Assembly: GCA_963834515.1 (NCBI GenBank)
Contig: CAWICB010000009.1
Location: forward strand, 186,001-250,000
Length of the DNA: 64,000 nt
Direction of reading: 5' to 3'
From: RYN-230 sp963834515
Lineage (GTDB): Bacteria > Actinomycetota > Actinomycetes > Streptosporangiales > Streptosporangiaceae
Positions 25,099 through 33,690 of this stretch are shown piece after piece. The stretch's first letter is position 1; each line of letters starts with the position of its first letter. The translations under genes and the position numbers were made by a program. Below the pieces are notes generated by a model. It saw nothing but the letters and a program-made list of their open reading frames with translations. It had not been told where the DNA came from and did no database searches.

Positions 25099-26049
25099 TC
25101 AGCGGCTGCCGACCAGCGCGCGGGCCTGGTCCACGTCCTGGTACATCTGCTCGATCAGCGCGGCGGCCGAGTCGAAGCGGACCATGCCGCGCAGCCGGGC
25201 CGCGAAGTCCACCGCGACGTGCACCCCGTACAGGTCGAGGTCGTCCCGGTCCAGCGCGTACGCCTCCACGGTACGGTCCCGGCCCTCGAACGTGGGGTTG
25301 GTGCCGACCGAGATGGCGGCGGGCCAGCGCGCCGTCTCCAGCCCGTCGCTGTCCAGGCTGGCCAGCCAGCCCGCGTACACGCCGTCGGCGGGCACGGCCG
25401 GGTAGGGCGTGGTCTCCAGGTTGGCGGTCGGGAAGCCCAGCGCGCGGCCGCGCTGGTGACCGCGCACTACGACGCCTTCCACCCGGTGCGGGCGGCCGAG
25501 GTCGCGGGCGGCACCGGCCACGTCTCCGGCGTTAAGCAAATCCCTGATCTGGCTGGAGGAAATGGTGACGCCGTGATCGGTGAGCAGCGGCGGGGCCTCG
25601 GCGCCGAAGTCGTACTTCTCGCCCAGCTCGGCCAGCAGCGCCACGTCGCCCGCCGCCCGGTGGCCGAACCGGAAGTTCTCCCCGACCACCACCCAGCGGG
25701 CGTGCAGCCGGTCGGCCAGCACGGTCCGGACGAACTCGTCCGGGCCGAGCCGGGAGAAGTCCAGCGTGAACGGCAGCACGCAGACCGCCGCGCTACCCTG
25801 CTCGGCCAGCAGCTGGACCCGGCGGCGGACGGTCACCAGCAGCGGGGGGTGCGAGCCGGGCCGGATGACCTCATCCGGGTGCGGGTCGAACGTGACCACC
25901 ACGACCGGCAGCTGCCGGGCCGACGCGACCGCCCGGGCCCGGGCCACGATGCGCTGGTGGCCGCGGTGCACCCCGTCGTACACGCCGACGGTGACCACGG
26001 AAGGCCCCCAGTCCCCTGGCACCTCGGCCAGGCCTTGCCAGCGCTGCAC
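25099..26049 (-). CDS. ribF: bifunctional riboflavin kinase/FAD synthetase
   Basis: It converts riboflavin to FMN and then FAD. The N-terminal adenylyltransferase domain has VGVYDGVHRGHQRIV (nucleotide site), FDPHPDEV, and ISSSQIRDLL. The C-terminal flavokinase has RGRALGFPTANLE and GTNPTFEGRDRTVEAY. The 316 residues are the usual length. No FMN riboswitch is apparent upstream. In actinobacteria ribF usually follows truB. Here a DAHP synthase gene separates them. Confidence 0.96.
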   Translation of the reverse strand: MQRWQGLAEVPGDWGPSVVTVGVYDGVHRGHQRIVARARAVASARQLPVVVVTFDPHPDEVIRPGSHPPLLVTVRRRVQLLAEQGSAAVCVLPFTLDFSRLGPDEFVRTVLADRLHARWVVVGENFRFGHRAAGDVALLAELGEKYDFGAEAPPLLTDHGVTISSSQIRDLLNAGDVAGAARDLGRPHRVEGVVVRGHQRGRALGFPTANLETTPYPAVPADGVYAGWLASLDSDGLETARWPAAISVGTNPTFEGRDRTVEAYALDRDDLDLYGVHVAVDFAARLRGMVRFDSAAALIEQMYQDVDQARALVGSR

Positions 26050-26132
26050 CTGCTGCTCCTCGTCGCTGTGGTTGCCGCCCGTGACTCATGTCCTGACTAT
26101 CAAGCCTGCCATGCCGCGGCGGCCGCCCGGGA

Positions 26133-27230
26133 TCACGGGGCCGGGGCGGCGGCGCGGTCAGCGGCCGCCAGGGTGACCGCGCCGCGGCGGCGGCGCACCG
26201 CGGCGGCCAGCCCGCGCAGCACGTCCGCGGTGGTGCCGAAGTCCAGGCACGCGTCGGTGACGCTCTGCCCGTAGGCCAGGGTGGCCGGGTCGCCGGGTTC
26301 CTGCCGCCCGGCCAGCAGGAAGCTCTCCAGCATGACCCCGATGATGCCGGTCTCACCGGCGCCGACCTGGCCGGCCAGGTCGTCCGCCACGGCCGGCTGG
26401 CGGCGGTAGTCCTTGCCGCTGTTGCCGTGGCTGGCGTCCACCATCACCCGCCGGGCCAGCCCGGCCCCGGTGATCATGCCCAGCGCCGCGCCCAGCTGCC
26501 CGGCCTGGTAGTTGGGCCCCGGCCGGCCGCCGCGCAGGATGACGTGGCAGTCCGGGTTGCCCATGGTGGTGACCACCGCAGCCGCGCCGGCCCGGGTGAC
26601 CCCGAAGAACGTGTGCCGGGTGGCCGCGGCCCGGCACGCGTCGACCGCGACGCCGACGTCCCCGTCGGTGCCGTTCTTGAAGCCGACCGGCATGGACAGG
26701 CCAGAGGCCAGCTGCCGGTGCACCTGGCTCTCCGTGGTGCGCGCCCCGATGGCTCCCCAGGTCACCGCGTCCGCGATGTACTGCGGGGTGATCGGGTCCA
26801 GCCATTCGCAGCCCACCGGCAGGCCCAGGCCGGTCACGTCGAGCAGGAAGCGCCGGGCCATCCGCAGGCCGCGGTGCACGTCGTAGCTGCCGTCCATGCC
26901 CGGGTCGTTGATCAGGCCCTTCCAGCCGGTCACGGTGCGCGGCTTCTCGAAGTAGACCCGCATCACGATGAGCAGGTCGCTGGCCAGCGTGTCGCGCACG
27001 CCGGCCAGCTCGCGGGCGTAGTCCAGGCCAGCCACCGGGTCGTGCACCGAGCAGGGCCCGGCTACCACCAGCAGCCGGTCATCCGCCCCGTCCAGCACTG
27101 CGCGCACCTCGGCCCGGGACTGCTCGACCAGGCCTGCGGCCGCGCTGCCCAGCGGGAGTTCCTCCAGCAGCCCGGCTGGTGACAGCAGCGGCTCGTAGCC
27201 GAGCACCCGGGTATCGCTGGTGTGCGGCAT
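26133..27230 (-). CDS. aroG: 3-deoxy-7-phosphoheptulonate synthase, class I
   Basis: The first enzyme of the shikimate pathway, condensing erythrose-4-phosphate with phosphoenolpyruvate. It is class I (AroF/G/H type) as shown by VVAGPCSVHDP, RVYFEKPRTVTGWKGLINDP, SMPVGFKNGTDG, and MVDASHGNSGKDYRRQ, which carry the metal and substrate residues. It has 365 residues. ATG 27230 has GAGGAGG in front. It lies between truB and ribF on the same strand, behind a hairpin, so it probably has its own promoter in the 27231-27312 gap. No leader peptide was recognised. Confidence 0.95.
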   Translation of the reverse strand: MPHTSDTRVLGYEPLLSPAGLLEELPLGSAAAGLVEQSRAEVRAVLDGADDRLLVVAGPCSVHDPVAGLDYARELAGVRDTLASDLLIVMRVYFEKPRTVTGWKGLINDPGMDGSYDVHRGLRMARRFLLDVTGLGLPVGCEWLDPITPQYIADAVTWGAIGARTTESQVHRQLASGLSMPVGFKNGTDGDVGVAVDACRAAATRHTFFGVTRAGAAAVVTTMGNPDCHVILRGGRPGPNYQAGQLGAALGMITGAGLARRVMVDASHGNSGKDYRRQPAVADDLAGQVGAGETGIIGVMLESFLLAGRQEPGDPATLAYGQSVTDACLDFGTTADVLRGLAAAVRRRRGAVTLAAADRAAAPAP

Positions 27231-27312
27231 CAACGCCTCCTCGGAAAGTCCGCCCCCCATTCTGCCGGACCGCCGGGGGTGACTCCGGCGGCGCGGGTGC
27301 GGGCCGGTTAGG

Positions 27313-27360
27313 TGATCGTGGTCAGCCGGGGCCAGGCTGACCCGCGACCGGCCACGATCA
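27313..27360 (-). terminator. nested hairpin after truB
   Basis: The outer stem TGATCGTGG/CCACGATCA (27313-27321 with 27352-27360) encloses an inner stem GTCAGCC/GGCTGAC. The truB stop codon lies within the outer arm, so the hairpin forms at the 3' end of the truB transcript, upstream of aroG. Confidence 0.6.
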
Positions 27361-28353
27361 TGGAACGAAGACGGCCAGCGGGCGGGCCTGGCCGTCCTGC
27401 TCCTGCACCAGCGCGATCAGCGCGCCATCCGGGCCGAACGCCGCCACCGGGCCGGTGTGCTCGCCGAGCCCGGGCAGCCGCCCGCCGTGCCCGAGTGTGC
27501 GCGCCTCGGCCGCGGTCAGCTGCCGGGCCGGGAAGGCCGCGGCCGCCGCCTCGGCCAGCGGCAGCACGGGCAGCGCGGGCCGGGCCCGCTCCAGCTCGTC
27601 CAGGGTGTGCGCAGCGCTCAGCCGGTACGGGCCGACCCGGGTCCGGCGGAGCATGGTGAGGTAACCACCGACCCCCAGCGCCTCGCCCATGTCCCGGGCC
27701 AGCGCCCGGACGTAAGTGCCGCTGGAGCAGCGCACCGTGACGTCGGCGTCCAGCAGGTCCCCGGTGGGGTGCACGGCCTGCACGGTGAACGACCACACGG
27801 TGACCGGGCGCGGTGGCAGCACCGGCGGCGCGCCGTCCCGGGCCAGCTGGTAGGACCGCTTGCCGCCCACCTTGATCGCGCTGACGGCCGGCGGCACCTG
27901 CTGGATCGGCCCGGTCAGCGTGGCCGCCGCCGCCTGGACCGCGGCGATGCCCAGGCCGGCCGCTGGCCCGCCCGGCACGACCGTGCCGTCGGCGTCACCG
28001 GTGTCGCTGCTGGCGCCCAGCCGGACCGTGGCCTGGTACTCCTTTTCGGTCAGGGTGAGCTGGCCGAGCAGCCGGGTGGCCTTCTCCAGCCCTACGATCA
28101 GCACCCCGGTGGCCATCGGGTCCAGCGTCCCGGCGTGCCCGACCCGGCGGGTGCCGGCCAGGCGGCGCACCCGTCCCACCACGTCATGTGAGGTCAGGCC
28201 GGACGGCTTGTCGATCACGAGCAGCCCGCCGGTGCTAGCCCGGGGGGGCGACCCCCCGCTCTGCTCCCCCGGGGGACCACCCCCGGAGCCCCCGGCCCCC
28301 GATCGCCGCTCCGCGCCGAGCGGCGGCACGCCGCCGCGATCCGCGCAGTCCAC
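27358..28353 (-). CDS. truB: tRNA pseudouridine-55 synthase with repeat-encoded N-terminal extension
   Basis: It converts U55 to pseudouridine in the T-loop of tRNAs. The core starts GGLLVIDKPSGLTSHDVVG, with the catalytic Asp in VGHAGTLDPMATG and the RNA-binding KEYQATVRLG and RCSSGTYVRALARD motifs. A PUA-like C-terminal domain follows. The only start codon before the core is GTG 28353, three nt after the nrnA stop. The intervening 42 residues (Gly/Pro/Ser-rich) are encoded by a copy of the dispersed GC-rich repeat. Either the protein carries this extra segment or initiation uses a rare codon near 28230. Confidence 0.92.
   Translation of the reverse strand: MDCADRGGVPPLGAERRSGAGGSGGGPPGEQSGGSPPRASTGGLLVIDKPSGLTSHDVVGRVRRLAGTRRVGHAGTLDPMATGVLIVGLEKATRLLGQLTLTEKEYQATVRLGASSDTGDADGTVVPGGPAAGLGIAAVQAAAATLTGPIQQVPPAVSAIKVGGKRSYQLARDGAPPVLPPRPVTVWSFTVQAVHPTGDLLDADVTVRCSSGTYVRALARDMGEALGVGGYLTMLRRTRVGPYRLSAAHTLDELERARPALPVLPLAEAAAAAFPARQLTAAEARTLGHGGRLPGLGEHTGPVAAFGPDGALIALVQEQDGQARPLAVFVP
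28238..28345. repeat. dispersed GC-rich repeat copy at the start of truB
   Basis: It has the GGGGGGGCGACCCCCC hairpin, then a second G/C block with GGAGCCCCCGGCCCCCGATC, then GCCGCTCCGCGCCGAGC and a GCGGCACGCCGCCGC palindrome. The order and modules match the 1474 and 59498 copies. It is open in the truB frame. Confidence 0.65.
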
Positions 28354-28356
28354 CGG

Positions 28357-29353
28357 CTAGCCTTCCGCCAGCAGCGGCCGGAGCTGGGCCAGCGCTTCGG
28401 CCGGCCCGCCGGTGGCGGTGAACCCGGCCGCGTTCCGGTGCCCGCCGCCGCCCAGGGCGGCGCAGGCCCGGCCCACGTCCACCGCGCCCTTGGACCGGGC
28501 GGATACCTGCCACAGCCCGTCGTCGGACTGCTTGAGAACCACGGCCACGGCCGGCCTCGTCGGTGCGGCGTACCACGTCGATGACCGGCTCCACGGCGTC
28601 CAGGTTCAGCCCGTGCGCGGCCCGGTCGGCACAGCTGACCGTGGTCCACACCAGGCCGTGACCGGCCGCGGCGGCCGGCTCCAGCACGGCCCGGGCCAGC
28701 ACGTCGGAGAGCAGGCCCAGGTAGCCGAACGGGGCGCGGTCCCACAGCTGCCGGGCCACCGCGCCCGGTTCGATCCCCGTGCTGAGCAGCCGGGCCGCCA
28801 CCTGGTGCACGGCCGGGGTGGTGGCGGGGAACTTGAACGACCCGGTGTCGGTGACCACCCCGGCGTACAGGCCGAGCGCGATATCGGCGGTCAGCTCGAC
28901 GTTCAGCGCGTCGATCAGGTCGAGGACCAGGATGGCGGTGGCCGCTGCGGCCGGGTCGACGAGGTTGATCGTGCCGAACCCGGTGTTGGACGCGTGATGG
29001 TCGATGACCACCAGCTCCCCGGCCCGGCAGGCCGGGCCGGCCAGCTGGCCCAGCCGGTCGATGCTGCCCGCGTCAAACGTGATCATCAGCTCCGGCCGCC
29101 CCGGGACGGCCCCGGGCGGGCTGAGCAGGTCCAGGCCGGGCAGGAAACGGAGGATCTCCGGCACCTCGAACGGCTGGTCCCCGAACGACGCGATGACCCG
29201 CTGCGGCCGCCGCCCGGGGGTGCGCAGCGCGTGCGCGAGGGCCAGCATGGAGCCGAGCGCATCCGCGTCCGGGCGGACGTGACAGGCCAGGCAGACCTCG
29301 TCCGCCCCTTCCAGCAAGGACACCGTCTTGGCCAGCGCACTGGCGCGCTCCAT
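28357..29353 (-). CDS. nrnA: DHH family phosphoesterase (oligoribonuclease/PAP phosphatase NrnA), apparent frameshift
   Basis: It degrades nanoRNAs and dephosphorylates pAp. The DHH domain is clear: CHVRPDADALGSMLALAHAL, MITFDAGSIDRLG, and the DHH signature VIDHHASNTGFG. The C-terminal DHHA1 substrate domain has GLWQVSARSKGAVDVG and GGGGHRNAAGFT. The DHHA1 part is out of frame with the rest. Removing one C near 28549 joins VIDVVRRTDEAG to VAVVLKQSDDGLWQ and gives the normal 331 residues. Without correction the frame reads on through truB's start in nonsense. It lies between rbfA and truB, the usual order. Confidence 0.9.
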
Positions 29354-29413
29354 CACGGGGCTGAGTATCCCGCGCCGTGATCACCAGCGGCACGGGTTCC
29401 GCCGAGAAGATCG

Positions 29414-29863
29414 CTAAGCGTCAGCATCGCCCGCGTCCGCGCTCCCCGGCGGCTCCCGGTACGGGTCCGGGTCACCGGCGGGCACCGCGCCCTCGCGCAC
29501 GCTGGCCAGCCGGGCGTCCGCGGCGCGCGCCTGGGCCACCAGGTCCTCCATGTGCCGCGCCCCTTCCGGCAGCGTGTCCGGCACGAACGTGATCGACGGC
29601 GTGTGCTTCAGCCCGGTCTGCTGGCCGACCTCGGACCGGATCACCCCGGTCGCGCTGGCCAGCCCGGCCGCACTGGCTGCCCGCTCTTCGGCCGACCCGT
29701 ACACCGTGTAGAAGACGGTCGCCTCGCGCAGGTCCCCGGTGAGCCGGGCCTCGGTCACCGTGACAAAGCCGAGCCGCGGGTCCTTGATCCGCCACTCCAG
29801 CATTTCCGCCACGATCTGGGCGATCCGGTCGGCGAGCTTCCGTGCCCGGGCTTGATCCACCAT
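29414..29863 (-). CDS. rbfA: 30S ribosome-binding factor A
   Basis: A KH-fold factor for late 30S maturation and 16S 5' processing. The core ARKLADRIAQIVAEMLEWRI, LGFVTVTEARLTGDLREATV and the HTPSITFVPD strand are conserved. A 40-residue acidic tail (PDPYREPPGSADAGDADA) is extra but common in actinobacteria. It follows the DUF503 gene by 7 nt. Confidence 0.95.
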   Translation of the reverse strand: MVDQARARKLADRIAQIVAEMLEWRIKDPRLGFVTVTEARLTGDLREATVFYTVYGSAEERAASAAGLASATGVIRSEVGQQTGLKHTPSITFVPDTLPEGARHMEDLVAQARAADARLASVREGAVPAGDPDPYREPPGSADAGDADA

Positions 29864-29870
29864 GGCTCGC

Positions 29871-30167
29871 TCACTCCTCCTCGGTCAGCAGCCGCTGCCG
29901 GGCCGACAGCAGCTCGATGTCGGGGCGCGCCGCCACCAGGCGCTCACAGGCGTCGAGTACCTGGGCCGCGTGCGCGGCCGTCGAGGACACTATCGCTACC
30001 CCGATCTCGGCCCGGCGATGCAGGCTGGCGTGCCCGGTCTCGGCTACCGAGACGCCCGGATGCCGGCGGCGGACCTCGGCGACCACCGAGGCCACCGCCG
30101 ACCTCTTCTGCTTGAGCGACCGTACGTCGCCCAGCAGCACATCCAGGGTCAGTGCACCCACGTACAC
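29871..30167 (-). CDS. DUF503 (YlxP-like) protein
   Basis: A 98-residue alpha/beta protein beginning MYVGALTLDVLLGDVRSLKQ, with the KQKRSAVASVVAEVRRR helix and VAETGHASLHRRAEIGVAIV strand pair of DUF503. It sits between infB and rbfA, as in Bacillus and actinobacteria. A role in ribosome maturation has been suggested for the family. There is no catalytic motif. Confidence 0.93.
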   Translation of the reverse strand: MYVGALTLDVLLGDVRSLKQKRSAVASVVAEVRRRHPGVSVAETGHASLHRRAEIGVAIVSSTAAHAAQVLDACERLVAARPDIELLSARQRLLTEEE

Positions 30168-30210
30168 GTCCGGGTGCTCGGTCAGGCCTAGCTGTAGCCG
30201 GCGTCCTATC

Positions 30211-33210
30211 CTAGGCCCGCGGCTTCTCCCGCATCTCGAACGTCTCGACGACGTCCTCGATGCGGATGTCGTTGTAGCCGACGCCGATACCGCACTCGTA
30301 GCCCTCGCGGACCTCGGTCACGTCGTCCTTGAACCGGCGCAGCGAGTCCACGGTCAGGTTGTCCGAGATCACCACGCCGTCGCGGATGAGCCGCGCCTTG
30401 CTGCCGCGGTTGATCGTGCCGGAGCGGACCAGGCAGCCGGCCACGTTGCCGACCCGCGGCACCCGGAAGACCTCGCGGACCTCCGCCGTGCCGAGCTGGG
30501 CCTCCTCGAACTCGGGCTTGAGCATGCCCTTGAGGGCCGCCTCGATCTCCTCGATCGCCTGGTAGATGACCGAGTAGTAGCGGATGTCCACACCCTCGCG
30601 CTGGGCCAGTTCCCCGGCCCGGCCGGCGGGCCGGACGTTGAAGCCGACGATCACCGCCTCGGAGGCGATGGCCAGGTTCACGTCGTCCTGGGTGATGGCG
30701 CCGACACCGCGACCGATGACCCGCAGGCTGACCTCGTCGCCGACATCGATCTTGAGCAGCGCGTCCTCCAGGGCCTCGACCGACCCGGACACGTCGCCCT
30801 TGATGATGAGCAGCAGCTCTTCCCGCTCGCCGGACTTGAGCGCGGACTCCAGGTCCTCCAGCGTGACCCGGGGCCGCCGCTGAGCGAACATGGCGTTGCG
30901 CTCGCGCGCCTCGCGGCGCTCGGCGATCTGCCGGGCCACCCGGTCGTCGTTGACGACCAGGAAGCTGTCCCCGGCGTCCGGCACCGCGGTCAGGCCGAGC
31001 ACCAGCACCGGCCGCGACGGCGGCGCGTCCGGCACCGAGGCACCGTTCTCGTCGAGCAGCGCCCGGACCCGGCCGAACGCCTCGCCCGCCACGATGGAGT
31101 CGCCGACGTGCAGCGTGCCCCGCTGCACCAGCACCGTCGCCACCGGGCCGCGGCCACGGTCCAGGTGCGCCTCGATGGCCACGCCCTGGCCCTGCTGGGC
31201 CGGGTTGGCCCGCAGGTCGAGCTCGGCGTCCGCGGTCAGGACAATCGCCTCGAGCAGGTCCTCGATGCCGGTGCCCTGCCGCGCGGACACGTCCACGAAC
31301 AGGGTGGTGCCACCGAACTCTTCGGCTACCAGGCCGTACTCGGTGAGCTGGGAGCGCACCCGGGCCGGGTCCGCACCCTCCTTGTCGATCTTGTTCACGG
31401 CAACCACGATCGGCACGCCGGCCGCCTGGGCGTGGTTCAGCGCCTCGGTGGTCTGCGGCTTCACGCCGTCGTCCGCGGCGACTACGAGAACCACCAGGTC
31501 GGTGGTTTCCGCACCGCGCGCTCGCATGGCGGTAAAGGCCTCGTGGCCAGGCGTGTCGATGAACGTGATCTTGCGCTCCTGGCTGTCCACCTCGGTCGTG
31601 ATCTGGTAGGCGCCGATGTGCTGGGTGATGCCGCCTGCCTCGCGGGCCGCCACGTTGGTGTGCCGGATCGCGTCGAGCAGCCTGGTCTTGCCGTGGTTGA
31701 CATGACCCATCACGGTAACCACCGGCGGCCTGGGGACCAGGGCCTCCTCGCCGCCCTCGTCCTCACCGAACTCGATGTCGAACGACTCCAGCAGCTCCCG
31801 GTCTTCTTCTTCCGGGGAGACCACCTGGACGTTGTAGTTGAGCTCGGCCCCCAGCAACTGCAGGGTCTCGTCGTTCACCGACTGGGTGGCCGTCACCATC
31901 TCGCCCAGGTGGAACAGCACCTGGACCAGCGAGGCCGGGTTCACCCCGATCTTGTCCGCGAAGTCGCTCAGCGAGGCACCTCGGGACAGCCGGATCACTT
32001 GGCCGTTACCGCGCGGGATCTGCACCCCGCCGATGGCCGGCGCCTGCATGTTGTCGAACTCCTGGCGGCGCTGCTTGCGTGACTTGCGCCGCTGGGACGG
32101 CCGCCCACCGGGGCGCCCGAACGCGCCCTGGGTGCCGCTGCGGCCGCGGCCACCGCCACCGCCCGGGCGGCCACCGCCGCCGCCCAGGCCGGGACGGGGA
32201 CCAGCCCCGCCACCGCCGCCGGGCCGGGACGCACCCGCGCCGGGGCCGCCACGGCCACCGCCGGGACGCCCGGCACCCGCGCCGCCACCGGGGCCGCCAC
32301 GGCCAGGGGCAGCACCGGGGCCACCCGGGCCACGGGCGGGCCGGGGCGGCATGTTGCTCGGGCTGGGCCGGGGGCCACCCGGCCGGGCCATGTCAGCTGG
32401 GCTCGGGCGGCCAGGACCGCGCGGGCCCGCGGGCCGCGGCCCGCCGGGCCTCGGGCCACCCTGGCCCGGGGACGCCGGACCACCCGGGCCAGCCTGGCCA
32501 GGGCGGGGCGGGGCGTTCCGTGGCGCGGAGCCCATACCGGACGCCACCGGGGCGAACGGGTTGTTCCCGGGGCGAGGGCCCGGGCGGGGACCGCCGCGGC
32601 CACCGGGCCGGGGCGCCGCCGGGCGCGGGCCGCCCTGGCTGGAGCCGGCCTGCCCAGCCCCACCGGGAGCGGGCCGTGGGGCCTGCGGGCGCGGGCCCGG
32701 CACCGGGCCGCGCTGCGGCGCCGCCGCCGGGCTGGCCGGTGCGCCGCCGGTGGGCACCGGCGGGACCGGGCCACGCGGCACCGCGCCAGCTGGGTGCGAG
32801 GCCCCAGGGCGGGGTCCCTGCTCGGTGGCCGGAGCCGGCGTGGCCGACGGGCTGGCCGCGGCCTGGGCCTGCGGGCCGGGGCCGGCCGCGGCGTCGGGTG
32901 CCGGAACCGGGGCCTGCGGGCGCGCAGGCCCGGCAGGCCCGGCTGGCCCGGGCCGTGGCACGGGACGGCTGCCGTTCCCGTTGCCGTCCGCCCGGCCCGC
33001 CGGGGCCGCGCCCGGCTGGCCCGGTGGCCGCCGGCCCTGGGCCTTCTGGCCCTGGGCCCCGAACTCGTCTTTAAGTCTGCGAACTACTGGCGCCTCAATG
33101 GTGGATGACGCCGAACGGACGAACTCGCCCATTTCCTGGAGTTTGGCCATCACGGCCTTGCTCTCTACCCCGAACTCTTTCGCGAGTTCGTATACCCGGA
33201 CCTTCGCCAC
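30211..33210 (-). CDS. infB: translation initiation factor IF-2
   Basis: This GTPase delivers initiator tRNA to the 30S subunit. Its 999 residues have an N-terminal IF2_N motif (VRVYELAKEFGVESKAVMAK), a very long Pro/Gly/Arg-rich linker (about 60-380) typical of high-GC actinobacteria, and a second IF2_N motif (ASLSDFADKIGVNPASLVQV). The G domain follows with GHVNHGKTRLLDAI, DTPGHEAFTAM and NKIDKEGA, then the beta-barrel and C2 domains. GTG 33210 is preceded by GGGAG. The linker's composition produces long Pro-rich open frames on the opposite strand. Confidence 0.97.
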   Translation of the reverse strand: MAKVRVYELAKEFGVESKAVMAKLQEMGEFVRSASSTIEAPVVRRLKDEFGAQGQKAQGRRPPGQPGAAPAGRADGNGNGSRPVPRPGPAGPAGPARPQAPVPAPDAAAGPGPQAQAAASPSATPAPATEQGPRPGASHPAGAVPRGPVPPVPTGGAPASPAAAPQRGPVPGPRPQAPRPAPGGAGQAGSSQGGPRPAAPRPGGRGGPRPGPRPGNNPFAPVASGMGSAPRNAPPRPGQAGPGGPASPGQGGPRPGGPRPAGPRGPGRPSPADMARPGGPRPSPSNMPPRPARGPGGPGAAPGRGGPGGGAGAGRPGGGRGGPGAGASRPGGGGGAGPRPGLGGGGGRPGGGGGRGRSGTQGAFGRPGGRPSQRRKSRKQRRQEFDNMQAPAIGGVQIPRGNGQVIRLSRGASLSDFADKIGVNPASLVQVLFHLGEMVTATQSVNDETLQLLGAELNYNVQVVSPEEEDRELLESFDIEFGEDEGGEEALVPRPPVVTVMGHVNHGKTRLLDAIRHTNVAAREAGGITQHIGAYQITTEVDSQERKITFIDTPGHEAFTAMRARGAETTDLVVLVVAADDGVKPQTTEALNHAQAAGVPIVVAVNKIDKEGADPARVRSQLTEYGLVAEEFGGTTLFVDVSARQGTGIEDLLEAIVLTADAELDLRANPAQQGQGVAIEAHLDRGRGPVATVLVQRGTLHVGDSIVAGEAFGRVRALLDENGASVPDAPPSRPVLVLGLTAVPDAGDSFLVVNDDRVARQIAERREARERNAMFAQRRPRVTLEDLESALKSGEREELLLIIKGDVSGSVEALEDALLKIDVGDEVSLRVIGRGVGAITQDDVNLAIASEAVIVGFNVRPAGRAGELAQREGVDIRYYSVIYQAIEEIEAALKGMLKPEFEEAQLGTAEVREVFRVPRVGNVAGCLVRSGTINRGSKARLIRDGVVISDNLTVDSLRRFKDDVTEVREGYECGIGVGYNDIRIEDVVETFEMREKPRA

Positions 33211-33323
33211 TGCGCTCCCTCACGGCCCGGCTCCTCCGGGCCCTCGTGGCCGATCCGGGGCAGCGCGTGCTCCGGACGGCCTCAGCTTCGGGTTCTCATC
33301 GCCGCGTTCTCATCGCGCGCTCA

Positions 33324-33677
33324 TCACAACTGATCCCGCTTTCCCGGCACTGCTGCCGTTCCTTCCGACCTGCCTGCCCCACCTGCTGACCCGTCGTCCT
33401 GCCCTGCCAGGTAGCCCGCGAGCCTGCCGGTACCCAGTGGGGCCGGCCGGCGCAGCGCCCGCGGGAGTGCCCTGCGGCGCTGAGCCAACTCGAAGCATTG
33501 CTGGCTGGGATGCAGATACGCGCCCCGGCCGGGCAACCGCGCTAGCGGGTCGGGGACGATATCGTCTCCGGCTGCCACCAAACGCAGCAAGTCAGACTTG
33601 ACCGCACGAACTCTGCAGCCTACACAGGTGCGAACCGCGGACGCGGGCCGCACCGGCCCCAGGGACCGTCTGGTCAT
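33324..33677 (-). CDS. YlxR (DUF448) family protein
   Basis: A 117-residue nucleic-acid-binding-fold protein with the hallmark RTCVGCRVRAVKSDLLRLV and LPGRGAYLHPSQQCFELAQR motifs. It lies between nusA and infB, its universal location. A Gly/Ser-rich C-terminal tail of about 30 residues is lineage-specific. ATG 33677 lies 14 nt after the nusA stop. Confidence 0.93.
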   Translation of the reverse strand: MTRRSLGPVRPASAVRTCVGCRVRAVKSDLLRLVAAGDDIVPDPLARLPGRGAYLHPSQQCFELAQRRRALPRALRRPAPLGTGRLAGYLAGQDDGSAGGAGRSEGTAAVPGKRDQL

Positions 33678-33690
33678 GGCCTACGTAAGC

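Noticed and set aside
26050..26132. FMN or other riboswitch near ribF
   Set aside because: The gap is only 83 bp and shows no conserved FMN-element strings.
31838..33601. 587-codon Pro-rich open frame on the plus strand
   Set aside because: It is the antisense of the infB Pro/Gly/Arg linker. No ribosome site or family features.
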